This document shows, one piece after another, positions 10,128 through 19,465 of a DNA stretch of 60,921 bases. The stretch's first letter is position 1; each line of letters starts with the position of its first letter. A program made the translations under genes and the position numbers. A model generated the notes under the pieces. That model was not told the origin of the DNA, did not search any database, and saw nothing but the letters and a program-made list of their open reading frames with translations. Source of the DNA: Chitinophagaceae bacterium (GTDB taxonomy: Bacteria > Bacteroidota > Bacteroidia > Chitinophagales > Chitinophagaceae); assembly GCA_027489035.1 (NCBI GenBank), contig JAIYAN010000018.1, positions 1 to 60,921 of the forward strand, read 5' to 3'.

Positions 10128-10670
10128 TTGCAAGAGACTACTGATATCATCAACAATACAAAAAGCTGGATTGAAAAAATTGTAATCGGACTAAACTTTT
10201 GTCCTTTTGCAGCTCAACCTTTCAAATCAAATTCGATTCATTATGAAGTGGTTGTTGAATCCAATTTAAATGTTGTGCTCGGTGAATTTTCAAAAGTTTG
10301 CACGCAGTTAAACGATGACGAATCGATAGAAACCAGCTTGATAATCTTACCCGAACACTTCGATGATTTTGAGCAATACCTTGATATGATTGATTTGTGC
10401 GAACAGCTTTTAATCATGGAAGATTTAAATGGCGTGTTTCAAGTGGCTAGTTTTCATCCAAAATATATTTTTGCAGGAAGTGATGAAAACGACGCATCGA
10501 ATTACACCAATCGTTCACCTTTTCCGATGATACATATCCTTAGAGAAGATAGCTTAACCACTGCAATCGACAAGCATGTTGATGTGGATTCTATTCCAGA
10601 AAACAACATCAAAAATGCACAAAATCTAGGCATAGCTTATTTCAAGGCAACAGGTTTTTTCAAATCTTAG
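10128..10670 (+). CDS. DUF1415 domain protein
   Basis: The 180-residue protein has the DUF1415 signature W-x-x-x-x-x-IGLNFCPFA near its start and F-x-VASFHPKYIFAG in the middle, then NRSPFPMIHILRE near the end. The start is a TTG; no ATG or GTG lies between it and the parC stop, and the W(I)EKIVIGLNFCPFA block needs it. It is probably the last gene of the parE-parC transcript (20-base gap). Family function is unknown; the invariant Cys, His and Arg suggest an enzyme, but I cannot name a reaction. Confidence 0.85.
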   Translation: MQETTDIINNTKSWIEKIVIGLNFCPFAAQPFKSNSIHYEVVVESNLNVVLGEFSKVCTQLNDDESIETSLIILPEHFDDFEQYLDMIDLCEQLLIMEDLNGVFQVASFHPKYIFAGSDENDASNYTNRSPFPMIHILREDSLTTAIDKHVDVDSIPENNIKNAQNLGIAYFKATGFFKS

Positions 10671-10745
10671 CACTATTTATTTTCCTAGTAATGTATATTT
10701 TCATTTCAAATGACTTAGATCAGCATAACTTTTGAACGTGGCTTT

Positions 10746-10753
10746 TATATTTG
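10746..10753 (+). promoter_or_regulatory. Possible -7 box for the DoxX gene
   Basis: TATATTTG matches TAnnTTTG exactly, 26 bases upstream of the ATG at 10780. The nearest TTTG upstream (10731-10734) is too close for a regular -33 element. Confidence 0.4.
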
Positions 10754-10779
10754 GTTTTGAAATAAAATCTAGATAAACC

Positions 10780-11235
10780 ATGAAAACAACTACATTAACC
10801 CATCAGCAAAATAGAACAATCAGTCTAAAATGGTTGGCCGTACTACGCATATTTTTGGGCTTATCCCTATTTATAAAAGGCATTCGATTTATTCAAGATA
10901 AATCTGAAATTACTCAAGTATTCCATGAATCACTGATTTTACAAAAATATTTTTGGCTACAAACTATTATTCCATGGCTTAATTTGCTTTGTGGCGTTTT
11001 TATAATCATAGGGTTATATACCAGATTGGCTGTGGTAATTCAAATACCAATACTTATTGGAGCTATCGTTTTTGTAAACTCAAAAAAGGGATTATTTGCA
11101 GGTGAATCAGAGTTGGGCATTTCAATTGCAATCTTAGTGTTATTGGTCGTTTTTTTGTTTATGGGTGGCGGATATTTATCTTATGACAAAGCAATACGTA
11201 ATGATAAAAAAGGAAAAAACTATCCAGAACAATAA
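10780..11235 (+). CDS. DoxX-family membrane protein
   Basis: This 151-residue protein has four hydrophobic segments at about residues 18-36, 55-80, 82-100 and 107-131, with the DoxX-like LRIFLGLSLFIKGIRFI at the start of TM1 and LLCGVFIIIGLYTRLAV in the middle. DoxX-like proteins are small quinone-pathway or redox-associated membrane proteins in some bacteria; a specific substrate cannot be given. It stands alone, with its own probable promoter, convergent to the CHAD gene six bases away. Confidence 0.85.
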   Translation: MKTTTLTHQQNRTISLKWLAVLRIFLGLSLFIKGIRFIQDKSEITQVFHESLILQKYFWLQTIIPWLNLLCGVFIIIGLYTRLAVVIQIPILIGAIVFVNSKKGLFAGESELGISIAILVLLVVFLFMGGGYLSYDKAIRNDKKGKNYPEQ

Positions 11236-11240
11236 GCTAA

Positions 11241-12047
11241 TTACAATTGTTTCATCGCATAAATTTTATCTAATATCAACATCTCAAAAGCATTTATTTT
11301 TTTCTGATTTTCCCAAATGACACATGCTGCATCTACCGTTTGTTTTTTTGTTTTGGGATTGTTTTGTATGTATTCCAACACATGATATTTCATCACCACT
11401 AAATCATGCCATTCGCCCAATTGATTATTAAGCTCAACCAATTTATCTGTTTGATTTTCGTTTTCAACTTCATTAAAAAACTTAAAATAATTAACCAACT
11501 TTTTAGCGTTGATTCTTAATCCATGCAACTCAACTTCTTTGGCTTGATCTTTTTTGATTTTATTTAAATGCGAAGCCTTCATTTTTTTAAAAGCATTATT
11601 GATCTTAGATTTAATTTTTTGAAGAAATTCATTTCTGTTTTTAGATTCTTCTAGTTTCGATATAACCTCTTGCTCGATATTTTTATAATGAATGGAAACT
11701 TTGTTCATTTTAATAAATGCCAATTTCGCTTGTTTCAATTCAATATTTTTAATTGAGATTAATGTTGAAATCGAGTATTTATCTTTCCAAAAATTCAACT
11801 GTTGAATCACCAATTGCAATTCCCTTATTTTTCCCGCTTGTTTAAACAACTGTTTTAAATGATTGAGTTGCTTTTTATATTTCAATCTTTTGTCAGAATC
11901 TTTGATGATGCTTAATAAAAGGTTCAGTTTCTTTAATTCAACCCTTAATTCATGAATATTATCTACTTTGAAATCTTGCTTTTTTTCTTGCAGAATGGAT
12001 TCTATGATGTGAAATTGATTTTTAATTAAAGTAGTTTTTAATGACAT
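11241..12047 (-). CDS. CHAD domain protein
   Basis: The 268-residue protein is almost entirely helical and Lys/His-rich, with the paired CHAD signatures IHELRVELKKLNLLL (near residue 28) and ELHGLRINAKKLVNYFKFF (near 173). The conserved His and Arg/Lys on these helices bind polyphosphate in characterised CHAD proteins. No CYTH phosphatase domain is fused to it and none is next door. A polyphosphate-binding role is inferred from the family; the protein could target polyphosphate granules. Confidence 0.85.
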   Translation of the reverse strand: MSLKTTLIKNQFHIIESILQEKKQDFKVDNIHELRVELKKLNLLLSIIKDSDKRLKYKKQLNHLKQLFKQAGKIRELQLVIQQLNFWKDKYSISTLISIKNIELKQAKLAFIKMNKVSIHYKNIEQEVISKLEESKNRNEFLQKIKSKINNAFKKMKASHLNKIKKDQAKEVELHGLRINAKKLVNYFKFFNEVENENQTDKLVELNNQLGEWHDLVVMKYHVLEYIQNNPKTKKQTVDAACVIWENQKKINAFEMLILDKIYAMKQL

Positions 12048-12198
12048 TTGTTTTAGTATTCTTTTATCAAAATTGTTATTTTGATTTTTATTAATTAGTG
12101 TGCATAATCATTATTCAATTTCTTTTTGATCATTATTTTTTTGATTGAATTGTTTTTTATAAACATCATTTATTCTGTTTTCATTATGATAGATTATC

Positions 12199-12206
12199 TA
12201 CTTTTG
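12199..12206 (+). promoter_or_regulatory. Probable -7 box for the ABC exporter
   Basis: TACTTTTG matches TAnnTTTG exactly and lies 27 bases upstream of the ATG at 12234. No convincing TTTG is present 17-23 bases further upstream. Confidence 0.45.
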
Positions 12207-12233
12207 ACTAAATTTTTCAGTTATTAAAAATTA

Positions 12234-14054
12234 ATGAAGTCATTAGCTCAACTCAATAAATATTTCCTTAGATATAAATGGCATTTTTTGCTGGGTATAG
12301 CATTTGTATTTTTATCCAATTATTTCAGATTATTGTCTCCACAGATTACGGGTTATATTGTAAATTCTGTTATACAACTCATACAGAAAAAAGCAGATGC
12401 TAATGTTGTAATTCAAAATCAACATTCAAATTCGTTATTGTACGAAATAGATGCTTTTTTTAAAAATTATTCCTATTCAAACAAAATTTTGTTTGCAGGA
12501 TTACTATTGATTTTGCTCGCTATTTTAAGTGGATTTTTCATGTTCTTAATGCGACAAACCATCATTGTAATGAGTCGCTATATTGAGTTTGATCAAAAGA
12601 ACGACATTTATAATAAGTATCAACAATTGGATATTGGATTTTATAAATCTCATGCGACAGGTGATCTAATGAATCGTATTTCTGAAGATGTAAGCAGGGT
12701 AAGAATGTATACTGGTCCCGCCTTGATGTATTTCATTAACCTCGCTGCCGTTATTGGATTCAGCGTTTATTTCATGTGGCAATCCGATTCTACACTTACC
12801 ATTTATACCTTAATTCCATTGCCATTTTTAGCCATTACCATCTATTTTGTAAATGCAATCATCAACAAAAAAAGCGAAAAAATTCAAGAATATCTCAGCA
12901 ATTTAACCAGCAATGCGCAAGAATCTTTTTCAGGAATTAGAGTAATCAAATCATTTTTTCAAGAAAAAGCCATGATTGCTTATTTTGAAAAAAATAGTGA
13001 AGCATACCGAAAAGCCACTTTAAGTTTGTCGCAAACAGAATCTATTTACTTCCCAAGTATGGGTTTACTCATAGGATTAAGTACAATTATTACCATCTGT
13101 GTGGGTTGCATTAATGTGGTGAATGGGGTAGAAGGCGCTTCCGTTGGAAAAATTGCTGAATTTGTATTGTACATTCAGCTCCTTACTTTTCCAGTTAGTG
13201 CCATTGGTTGGACAGCAAGTATGACGCAACGTGCTGCTGTTTCTCAAAAAAGAATCAATGATTTTTTATGTATTGAACCTGCCATTTTAAATAGTTCAGA
13301 CGCCATTCAACATCAAGCAAAAGGAGATTTTGAATTTAAAAATGCCAATTTCACATATCTCAACACTGGAATTCATGCTTTAAAGAACATTAGTTTCAAA
13401 ATTAATAAAGGAAATCGAATTGCAATAATTGGCAAAACGGGATCTGGCAAATCTACGCTTGCACAAATCATGTTGAGGATTTACGATTTGAATAGTGGGG
13501 ATTTGTGGGTAGATAATCTACCAATGAAAAAAATAAATTTATCCTCATTAAGACATTCCATAAGTTATGTTCCGCAGGATAATTTTTTATTTAGCGATAC
13601 CATTAAAAACAACATTCAATTTGGTAATCCTGATGCAAGTGAAGCAGAAATTATTCAAGCAGCTAAAAATGCTTGTGTTCATGACGATATTTTGTCGTTT
13701 TCAAATGGATACGATACTATAATAGGAGAGCGCGGTATCATGTTGAGTGGCGGACAAAAACAACGAATTTGTATTGCCCGAGCACTTATTAAAAATCCAG
13801 AAGTATTGATTTTAGATGATAGCTTAAATGCAGTTGACACCAAAACAGCTGCTCAAATAACAGAAAATTTAAATGAGTTACTGGTAAATAAAACCATTTT
13901 ATTTATTACACATAGACTACTCACCAGTTTGAATTACGATAATATAATCATGCTTAACAATGGGGAAATTGCTGAAACAGGATCTCACGAAAGTTTAATG
14001 CGTAAAAAAGGAATGTATTTTGATTTGTTTCAATTGAATCAGAACGATAAATAA
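12234..14054 (+). CDS. ABC exporter, fused permease and ATPase
   Basis: This 606-residue half-transporter has six membrane spans in the first 350 residues (type I exporter fold) and an ATPase domain after about residue 365. Visible motifs are Walker A GKTGSGKST, Q-loop YVPQDNFLF, signature LSGGQKQRICIARAL, Walker B EVLILDDSLNAVD and the switch ITHR. The layout (DFYKS-type coupling helix, GDLMNRISEDV) resembles MdlA/MdlB or YheI-type multidrug or lipid exporters. It would work as a homodimer or with another half. Substrate is unknown. It is monocistronic. Confidence 0.92.
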   Translation: MKSLAQLNKYFLRYKWHFLLGIAFVFLSNYFRLLSPQITGYIVNSVIQLIQKKADANVVIQNQHSNSLLYEIDAFFKNYSYSNKILFAGLLLILLAILSGFFMFLMRQTIIVMSRYIEFDQKNDIYNKYQQLDIGFYKSHATGDLMNRISEDVSRVRMYTGPALMYFINLAAVIGFSVYFMWQSDSTLTIYTLIPLPFLAITIYFVNAIINKKSEKIQEYLSNLTSNAQESFSGIRVIKSFFQEKAMIAYFEKNSEAYRKATLSLSQTESIYFPSMGLLIGLSTIITICVGCINVVNGVEGASVGKIAEFVLYIQLLTFPVSAIGWTASMTQRAAVSQKRINDFLCIEPAILNSSDAIQHQAKGDFEFKNANFTYLNTGIHALKNISFKINKGNRIAIIGKTGSGKSTLAQIMLRIYDLNSGDLWVDNLPMKKINLSSLRHSISYVPQDNFLFSDTIKNNIQFGNPDASEAEIIQAAKNACVHDDILSFSNGYDTIIGERGIMLSGGQKQRICIARALIKNPEVLILDDSLNAVDTKTAAQITENLNELLVNKTILFITHRLLTSLNYDNIIMLNNGEIAETGSHESLMRKKGMYFDLFQLNQNDK

Positions 14055-14060
14055 AGTCAT

Positions 14061-14115
14061 GATTTAAAAGTAAAAATAATTTTCCCCTTTTTAGAATTTT
14101 GAATTTTCACTTTGA
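14061..14115. repeat. AAAGTAAAA/TTTTCACTTT inverted intergenic block (family D)
   Basis: The left half contains AAAAGTAAAAATAA and the right half GAATTTTGAATTTTCACTTT. This is one of several degenerate inverted blocks of the same composition in the window. Confidence 0.45.
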
Positions 14116-14204
14116 CACATTAGTATTATGCTTAAGTTATAATATTGATTTTTAAATGATATTATTTATTCACAATAAGATAATAGAATCATTTTCCAAA
14201 ATAT

Positions 14205-14234
14205 TTTGTCATATCAAAAACAAATTTATCTTTG
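14205..14234 (+). promoter_or_regulatory. Bacteroidota-type promoter for the DUF3276 gene
   Basis: A TTTG at 14205-14208 is followed after 18 bases by TATCTTTG at 14227-14234, matching TTTG-N18-TAnnTTTG. The GTG start is 33 bases downstream of the -7 box. Confidence 0.7.
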
Positions 14235-14267
14235 TTAAAATTTTTTAAAAATTAAAATTAAACCAAA

Positions 14268-14729
14268 GTGGCTTACGACAACAACGAAAAGAAATTAGAA
14301 AGCGTTTACAGCATTCGAGTAAAAGCTGGAAAAAGAAGAACTTACTTCTTTGATGTTAGAGAAACAAGAGGGAGTGATTTCTATTTAACAATTACTGAAA
14401 GTCGCAAACGTTTTGATTCTGATGGTTACGATCGTCATAAAATATTTTTATACAAAGAAGACTTCAATAAGTTTTTAAAAGGATTGAATGAAACAGTAGA
14501 ACATGTGAAAACAGTGCTAATGCCTGATTTTGACTTTGATGCGTTCAACCATGATACGCCTTATGAAGGTGATGAATCTGGTTCTTACAACAACGAGTCA
14601 ACCTACGAAACAAATTCAACACCTGTTGCTGAATCAACTGAAGAAAAAACAGATGTTGCGCCGCCAACTACAGAAACTTATAATAATGATGCAGATAACG
14701 GAAGTACAGAAGAAGTAGATAAGTGGTAA
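14268..14729 (+). CDS. DUF3276 family PUR-domain nucleic-acid-binding protein
   Basis: The first 90 residues (VYSIRVKAGKRRTYFFDV, DFYLTITESRKRF, HKIFLYKEDFNKFLKGL) form one PUR-alpha-type repeat, the DUF3276 family typical of Bacteroidota; these bind single-stranded DNA or RNA as dimers. The last 60 residues are acidic, low-complexity and probably disordered. The start is GTG, since no ATG is in frame upstream before a stop and this start gives the family N-terminus. A strong promoter upstream and a strong terminator downstream make it a single-gene unit, probably highly expressed. Confidence 0.88.
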   Translation: MAYDNNEKKLESVYSIRVKAGKRRTYFFDVRETRGSDFYLTITESRKRFDSDGYDRHKIFLYKEDFNKFLKGLNETVEHVKTVLMPDFDFDAFNHDTPYEGDESGSYNNESTYETNSTPVAESTEEKTDVAPPTTETYNNDADNGSTEEVDKW

Positions 14730-14744
14730 TCTAAATAAAATTTT

Positions 14745-14774
14745 AAAAGTCTTGAAAATCAAGACTTTTTTTTT
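14745..14774 (+). terminator. Rho-independent terminator after the DUF3276 gene
   Basis: An 11-bp perfect stem (AAAAGTCTTGA / TCAAGACTTTT) with a 3-base loop is followed by T residues to 14774. Confidence 0.85.
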
Positions 14775-14826
14775 GCATTAGCTTTTCTTCAATTAAACGT
14801 TTATTTTTAATTTATTAAAACAGTTT

Positions 14827-15219
14827 ATGAAAAAATACATCATCTTCTTTTTACTTTTTTTAGTTTGTAACGTTTCAGTAAATGCACAAACTTCGAGCAA
14901 ATCGAAGAAAAAATCTACACAGAAGAGTGTAAAGAATAAACAAGAGGCACCAGCTTTTCCTAGCAGCGAATCATTCAAAAATGCAATACTTACTTATAAA
15001 ATAATATCAGCACCTAACAACACTTGGTGTTATGATATCTTCAAAGATGGCAGTATGTGTATACATCAAAATTCAATACCAGGAATGCCAGGAATAAATG
15101 GTTTTGCCACAAAAGAGAAAGCTGAAAAAGTTGCTCAATTGGTTGTTACGAAAATTCAAAATGGTGAAATGCCACCAACAGTTTCTCAGGAAGAGATGAA
15201 AGCGGTAGGCGCGTTGTAA
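14827..15219 (+). CDS. DUF4907 domain protein, exported
   Basis: The 130-residue protein has a signal peptide (residues 1-20, cut near VNAQ), a Lys/Ser-rich linker, and the compact DUF4907 block: TYKIISAPNNTWCYDIFKDG, IHQNSIPGMPG, GFATKEKAEKVA and KIQNGEMPPTV. This domain is common as a small periplasmic protein in Bacteroidota, with unknown role. The N-terminal basic linker of about 25 residues is unusual. It has no operon partner. Confidence 0.8.
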   Translation: MKKYIIFFLLFLVCNVSVNAQTSSKSKKKSTQKSVKNKQEAPAFPSSESFKNAILTYKIISAPNNTWCYDIFKDGSMCIHQNSIPGMPGINGFATKEKAEKVAQLVVTKIQNGEMPPTVSQEEMKAVGAL

Positions 15220-15452
15220 TTGCCGCGAAGGCAAGAAACACGAAGGCAATAAGGCTCAAAGACACAAAGTTTTTTGTTTTTAATTGGCGCCGGTTTCTAG
15301 CCGAATTATATTTTTTTTGAAACACGAAGGCTCAAAGGCCCGATTTTTTTAACAAAGCTGCTGAAAAAGGGAAAATGCTTCCCAACCTTTTGAACTCATT
15401 GAACTTATTGAACCTTTTGAACATCCAAAACCTCTCAAACTTCAAAAACCTC
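15220..15452. repeat. Mixed cluster of modular intergenic repeats
   Basis: Between DUF4907 and pgi there are CACGAAGGC units (two GAAACACGAAGGC-like copies plus CAAAGACACAAAG), three CCTTTTGAAC/CATTGAAC-like units, and a run of AAACCTC units directly abutting the pgi stop. The same units recur in at least four other gaps. No ORF or RNA gene is visible here. Confidence 0.65.
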
Positions 15453-17048
15453 TTATCCCCTCATCCTCTTATACGCATTTATCAACCCATTTGTAGAGCT
15501 GTCGTGGGTTTCAATTAAATCTTCATGGGTTAATTCTGGTAGTATTTTATTAGCCAATACTTTTCCCAATTCAACACCCCATTGATCAAAACTGAAGATA
15601 TTCCAAATGACACCTTGCGTAAATATTTTGTGCTCATAATAAGCTGTCAATTGACCGAGGGTGAATGGCGTTAATTTTTTTATTAGAAATGAATTGGTTG
15701 GACGATTGCCTTCAAAAACACGATATGGATTTTCATGCGCAGTTCCATTCATTAAAGCTTCGGTTTGTGCAAAAAAGTTACTCAATAATTTAGGGTGATG
15801 ATCACCCATTTCATTATGCGTTTGAGCTGTTGCAATAAAATCACACGGGATTATCTGTGTTCCCTGATGTATAAGTTGATAAAATGCATGTTGTCCATTT
15901 GTACCAGGCTCGCCCCAAATTACAGGGCCAGTTTGATAAGCAACTTTTTCGCCGTTTCTATCAATATATTTACCATTACTTTCCATATTCCCTTGTTGGA
16001 AATAAGCAGCAAAACGATGTAAATATTGGTCATAAGGAAGAATTGCTTCGGTAGGTGCGCCAATAAAATTTCTATTCCAAATACCAATCAATGCCATTAA
16101 AACCGGAATATTATTTTCAAAAGCAGTTGTTTTAAAATGAACATCCGCAGCATGAGCGCCTTTTAATATATCTTCAAAATGAATATATCCAATGGTAAGT
16201 GCAATAGACAAACCAATTGCGCTCCATAAACTATAACGTCCGCCAACCCAATCCCAAAATTCAAACATGTTTTTTGTATCAATACCAAATGAGGCAACAG
16301 CTTCTGCATTCGTACTTAAAGCCACAAAATGTTTAGCAATATCTGATTCAGTACCTCCATTTTGCAAAAACCAATGACGTGCAGAATGCGCATTAGTCAT
16401 GGTTTCTTGTGTGGTAAATGTTTTGCTAGCAATTAAAAACAAGGTTTCATCTGCTTGCACTTTTTTCAACGTTTCGGCAATATGTGTACCATCAACATTA
16501 CTCACAAAATAGGTTTGAATGCCTTCAACCCAATATGGTTTTAAGGCTTCTGTAACCATAACCGGGCCTAAATCACTTCCACCAATTCCGATATTAACGA
16601 TGTTCTTTATTTTCTTCCCATTATAGCCCTTCCAACTTCCACCATGAATAGATGAACAAAAATCCTTCATCTGATCAAGCACTTTTTTGATGTCTGTTTT
16701 GATGTTTTTTCCTTCGAACAAAATTGGATCCTCACTAAAATCTCTTAAAGCCGTATGAAGAACAGCCCTGTTTTCCGTTTCATTAATTTTCTCTCCAGTA
16801 AACATTGCCGAAATTGCTTTGGGTAATTCACAAGTATTAGCTAAATCAATGAGTTGAGATAATGTTTCTTTATCAATGCTATTTTTTGAATAATCAAATA
16901 AAATGTCTTGGTGCTGGGTAGAAAATGATTCAAATCTGTTTGAATTGTTTTGAAAAAGATCTTTTATTTGAATTCTCTTTTTATTGTTGTAGGATTCTTG
17001 TAAAACTGACCATTCTTTAGTTTTAATCGGGTTGATTTTTGATAACAT
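15453..17048 (-). CDS. pgi: Glucose-6-phosphate isomerase
   Basis: The 531-residue protein interconverts glucose-6-phosphate and fructose-6-phosphate. Motifs seen are [18 protein letters not shown] (sugar-phosphate site), [13 protein letters not shown], the family signature near [19 protein letters not shown], and the catalytic Glu/His around these. Length is that of the standard bacterial/eukaryotic form. Its stop codon is embedded in the repeat cluster of the downstream gap. The threonine aldolase gene lies upstream on the same strand, about 25 bases away, so both may share a transcript. Confidence 0.96.
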   Translation of the reverse strand: MLSKINPIKTKEWSVLQESYNNKKRIQIKDLFQNNSNRFESFSTQHQDILFDYSKNSIDKETLSQLIDLANTCELPKAISAMFTGEKINETENRAVLHTALRDFSEDPILFEGKNIKTDIKKVLDQMKDFCSSIHGGSWKGYNGKKIKNIVNIGIGGSDLGPVMVTEALKPYWVEGIQTYFVSNVDGTHIAETLKKVQADETLFLIASKTFTTQETMTNAHSARHWFLQNGGTESDIAKHFVALSTNAEAVASFGIDTKNMFEFWDWVGGRYSLWSAIGLSIALTIGYIHFEDILKGAHAADVHFKTTAFENNIPVLMALIGIWNRNFIGAPTEAILPYDQYLHRFAAYFQQGNMESNGKYIDRNGEKVAYQTGPVIWGEPGTNGQHAFYQLIHQGTQIIPCDFIATAQTHNEMGDHHPKLLSNFFAQTEALMNGTAHENPYRVFEGNRPTNSFLIKKLTPFTLGQLTAYYEHKIFTQGVIWNIFSFDQWGVELGKVLANKILPELTHEDLIETHDSSTNGLINAYKRMRG

Positions 17049-17073
17049 CTTGTTTATAGTTTTTTATTAAAAT

Positions 17074-18090
17074 TTACATTTTTTGAATCAGTTCTATTAA
17101 TTGATGAACCATAGATTCCGTTACATCTAGATGAGTAACCATTCTAATTTGCGAATTTGAAATTGGGATACATAACACACCATGAAATTTAAAAAACTCG
17201 GCAAGCGTATAGGCATTGTAAGAACCAATAACTTCAAATATAATCATGTTGGTTTCGATAGGCAACATTTTACCAATAAAGCTCTTTTTAATTAATGCAT
17301 GTCCAATTTCCTTGGCATGAAAATGATCAACAGCCAATCTTTCGAAATTATTTTCAATCGCATAAATACCAGCTGCCGCTAAATAACCTGCTTGACGCAT
17401 TCCGCCGCCCATAACTTTTCTAACCCTTCTGGCCTTTTTGATAAAAGCCTCATCTCCAATTAAAACACTACCTACGGGAGCGCCCATTCCCTTACTCAAA
17501 CAAACAGAAATGCTGTTAAATATTGCCCCATAATCTTCAGGATTCTCTTTTTGTGCAATTAATGCGTTCCAAATTCGAGCTCCATCCAAATGTAAAGGCA
17601 ACTGATTTTCAACGCAAACTTGTTGAATTTGTTTTAAATCTTCCAAATGATAACAACTTCCGCCACCACGATTACATGTGTTTTCTATTGAAACCAAACC
17701 GGTAATTGGTTTATGAATGTCAACTGAGTTGATGCTATCTAATACTTGACTGGCATTTATTTTACCACGATCACCTTCAATTAACCTTGCCTGACAACCA
17801 CTATTCGAAGCAATGCCTCCACCTTCATAAATATAAATGTGGCTCATTTTTTCACAAATCACTTCATACCCAGGTTGAGTATGGCATTTGATGGCAATTT
17901 GATTGGTCATGGTACCACTGGGACAAAACAATGCGGCTTTTTTTCCAAACAATTTCGCCATTTTAACCTCAAGTAAATTGACGGTTTCGTCTTCCCCAAA
18001 AACATCATCACCAACTGGAGCTTGACTCATGGCTTGAATCATTTCCAAGCTGGGTTTTGTAAATGTATCTGAACGTAAATCTATTGTCAT
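17074..18090 (-). CDS. ltaE: Low-specificity L-threonine aldolase
   Basis: This PLP enzyme cleaves L-threonine to glycine and acetaldehyde. The ATG at 18090 is preferred over one seven codons upstream because family members begin with IDLRSDTFTKPS. Visible motifs are PVGDDVFGEDETVN, FCPSGTMTNQIA, HLDGARIWNA, and the PLP lysine in SVCLSKGMGAPVGSV. The resulting 338 residues are the usual length. Distinction between the L- and L-allo specificities cannot be made by eye. Confidence 0.93.
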   Translation of the reverse strand: MTIDLRSDTFTKPSLEMIQAMSQAPVGDDVFGEDETVNLLEVKMAKLFGKKAALFCPSGTMTNQIAIKCHTQPGYEVICEKMSHIYIYEGGGIASNSGCQARLIEGDRGKINASQVLDSINSVDIHKPITGLVSIENTCNRGGGSCYHLEDLKQIQQVCVENQLPLHLDGARIWNALIAQKENPEDYGAIFNSISVCLSKGMGAPVGSVLIGDEAFIKKARRVRKVMGGGMRQAGYLAAAGIYAIENNFERLAVDHFHAKEIGHALIKKSFIGKMLPIETNMIIFEVIGSYNAYTLAEFFKFHGVLCIPISNSQIRMVTHLDVTESMVHQLIELIQKM

Positions 18091-18111
18091 GCTACAAAAG
18101 TAATAAATCAA

Positions 18112-18399
18112 ATTGCATCAACATCGATTATAGTTATTTGAGTAAAATTAAAAGTCAAAATTAAAAATTAAAAAAGCATTTTATTGTGAATTATAACCAT
18201 CGACAAGAATTTAAAGATTTGTTGACTTACGTCTTTTATCACTCATAAATGGTTAACTTTTTTGATAGTCATTTTTCAATTTTGACTTTTTACTTTTGAA
18301 TTTTCTGTTTTTATTTTCGAATTTCATATTAAAATAAAATAATTATAAAAATTGATTTTCTAAATTTGTAAATTACTATGAAATGTAAAAATCAAATAT
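18112..18399. other. AT-rich gap with a family D inverted repeat
   Basis: A left arm of AAAATTAAAAGTCAAAATTA-like units (about 18142-18176) faces a right arm of TTTTGACTTTTTACTTTTG-like units (about 18261-18306), with roughly 85 bases between them. No ORF or RNA gene is apparent. This is the divergent gap between threonine aldolase and rpoD. Confidence 0.5.
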
Positions 18400-18407
18400 T
18401 ACCTTTG
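18400..18407 (+). promoter_or_regulatory. Possible -7 box of rpoD
   Basis: TACCTTTG matches TAnnTTTG exactly; the ATG lies 108 bases downstream, which would leave a leader of roughly 100 bases. A TTTG at the correct spacing was not found. Confidence 0.4.
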
Positions 18408-18515
18408 GCGAATGATTAAGATTTGCGTGGAAAGTGTTTTTTCTGTTCCCCATGCAACTTTTTTCTTTCCTAAATTGTTTTATTATTTACTAAACTCCGA
18501 ACTTAAAAACAAACG

Positions 18516-19373
18516 ATGAGACAACTCAAAATTGCAACCCAGATTACCAATCGTGATTCACAAGCCGTAGAAAAATATCTTCAAGAAATTTCTAAAATTT
18601 CGATGATTACTCCAGAAGAAGAAACCATCTTGGCTCAAAAAATCAAAATGGGTGATCAACGTGCGTTAGATAAATTAGTGCAAGCAAACTTAAGATTCGT
18701 GGTTTCTGTTGCTAAACAATATCAACACCAAGGTTTATCATTAAGTGATTTAATTAACGAAGGAAATCTTGGTTTGATTAAAGCTGCTCAACGTTTTGAT
18801 GAAACTAAAGGTTTTAAATTTATCTCTTACGCAGTTTGGTGGATTCGTCAATCTATATTACAAGCTTTGGCAGAACAAGGTAGATTGGTTCGTTTGCCAC
18901 AAAATAAAATTGGTACATACAACAAAGCAAATAAAGCTTACATGGCTTTTGAACAAGAGCACGAAAGAGAGCCATCAACAGAAGAATTGGCTGAATTATT
19001 AGAGATGAGTGAAACAGAAATCAACAATATTTTCCAAAGCAATACGCGTCATACTTCATTAGATGCTCCAGTTCATGAAGCTGAAGATGTGGCTATGGGC
19101 GATTTATTAAAAGGTGCAGACGAAACTGATGAAGATGTAATGCATGATTCATTAAAAAATGAAATTCGTCGTGTATTAAAATCTTTAAGTCCTCGTGAAG
19201 CTGAAATCGTAAATGCATATTTTGGTTTGGATGGAGAAAATGGTGTTACAATTGAGCAAATCGGACAGAAATACGATTTAACCAAAGAACGTATTCGTCA
19301 AATTAAAGAAAGAGCCATTAAAAGATTACAAAAAGCAAGATACAGTGGCGCTTTAAAAGCATACTTAGGATAG
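18516..19373 (+). CDS. rpoD: Primary sigma factor of RNA polymerase
   Basis: The 285-residue sigma70 lacks region 1.1, as is normal in this phylum. Region 1.2 (AVEKYLQEISKISMITPEEE), region 2 (NLRFVVSVAKQY, INEGNLGLIKAAQRFDETKG, FKFISYAVWWIRQSI), region 3 (EREPSTEELAELLEMSE) and region 4 (TIEQIGQKYDLTKERIRQIK) follow in order. It directs RNA polymerase to TTTG-TAnnTTTG promoters like those found in this window. A long leader and a strong terminator flank it, so it is monocistronic. Confidence 0.97.
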   Translation: MRQLKIATQITNRDSQAVEKYLQEISKISMITPEEETILAQKIKMGDQRALDKLVQANLRFVVSVAKQYQHQGLSLSDLINEGNLGLIKAAQRFDETKGFKFISYAVWWIRQSILQALAEQGRLVRLPQNKIGTYNKANKAYMAFEQEHEREPSTEELAELLEMSETEINNIFQSNTRHTSLDAPVHEAEDVAMGDLLKGADETDEDVMHDSLKNEIRRVLKSLSPREAEIVNAYFGLDGENGVTIEQIGQKYDLTKERIRQIKERAIKRLQKARYSGALKAYLG

Positions 19374-19391
19374 TTTTTAAAATAATATTTC

Positions 19392-19419
19392 AAAACCCCG
19401 AATTTTTTCGGGGTTTTTT
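19392..19419 (+). terminator. Rho-independent terminator of rpoD
   Basis: The 11-bp stem AAAACCCCGAA / TTCGGGGTTTT with a TTTT loop is followed by a T run. Confidence 0.9.
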
Positions 19420-19465
19420 ATTTTATAATATCAACAATAACCGCATAATCATTTAATTTTGTTTT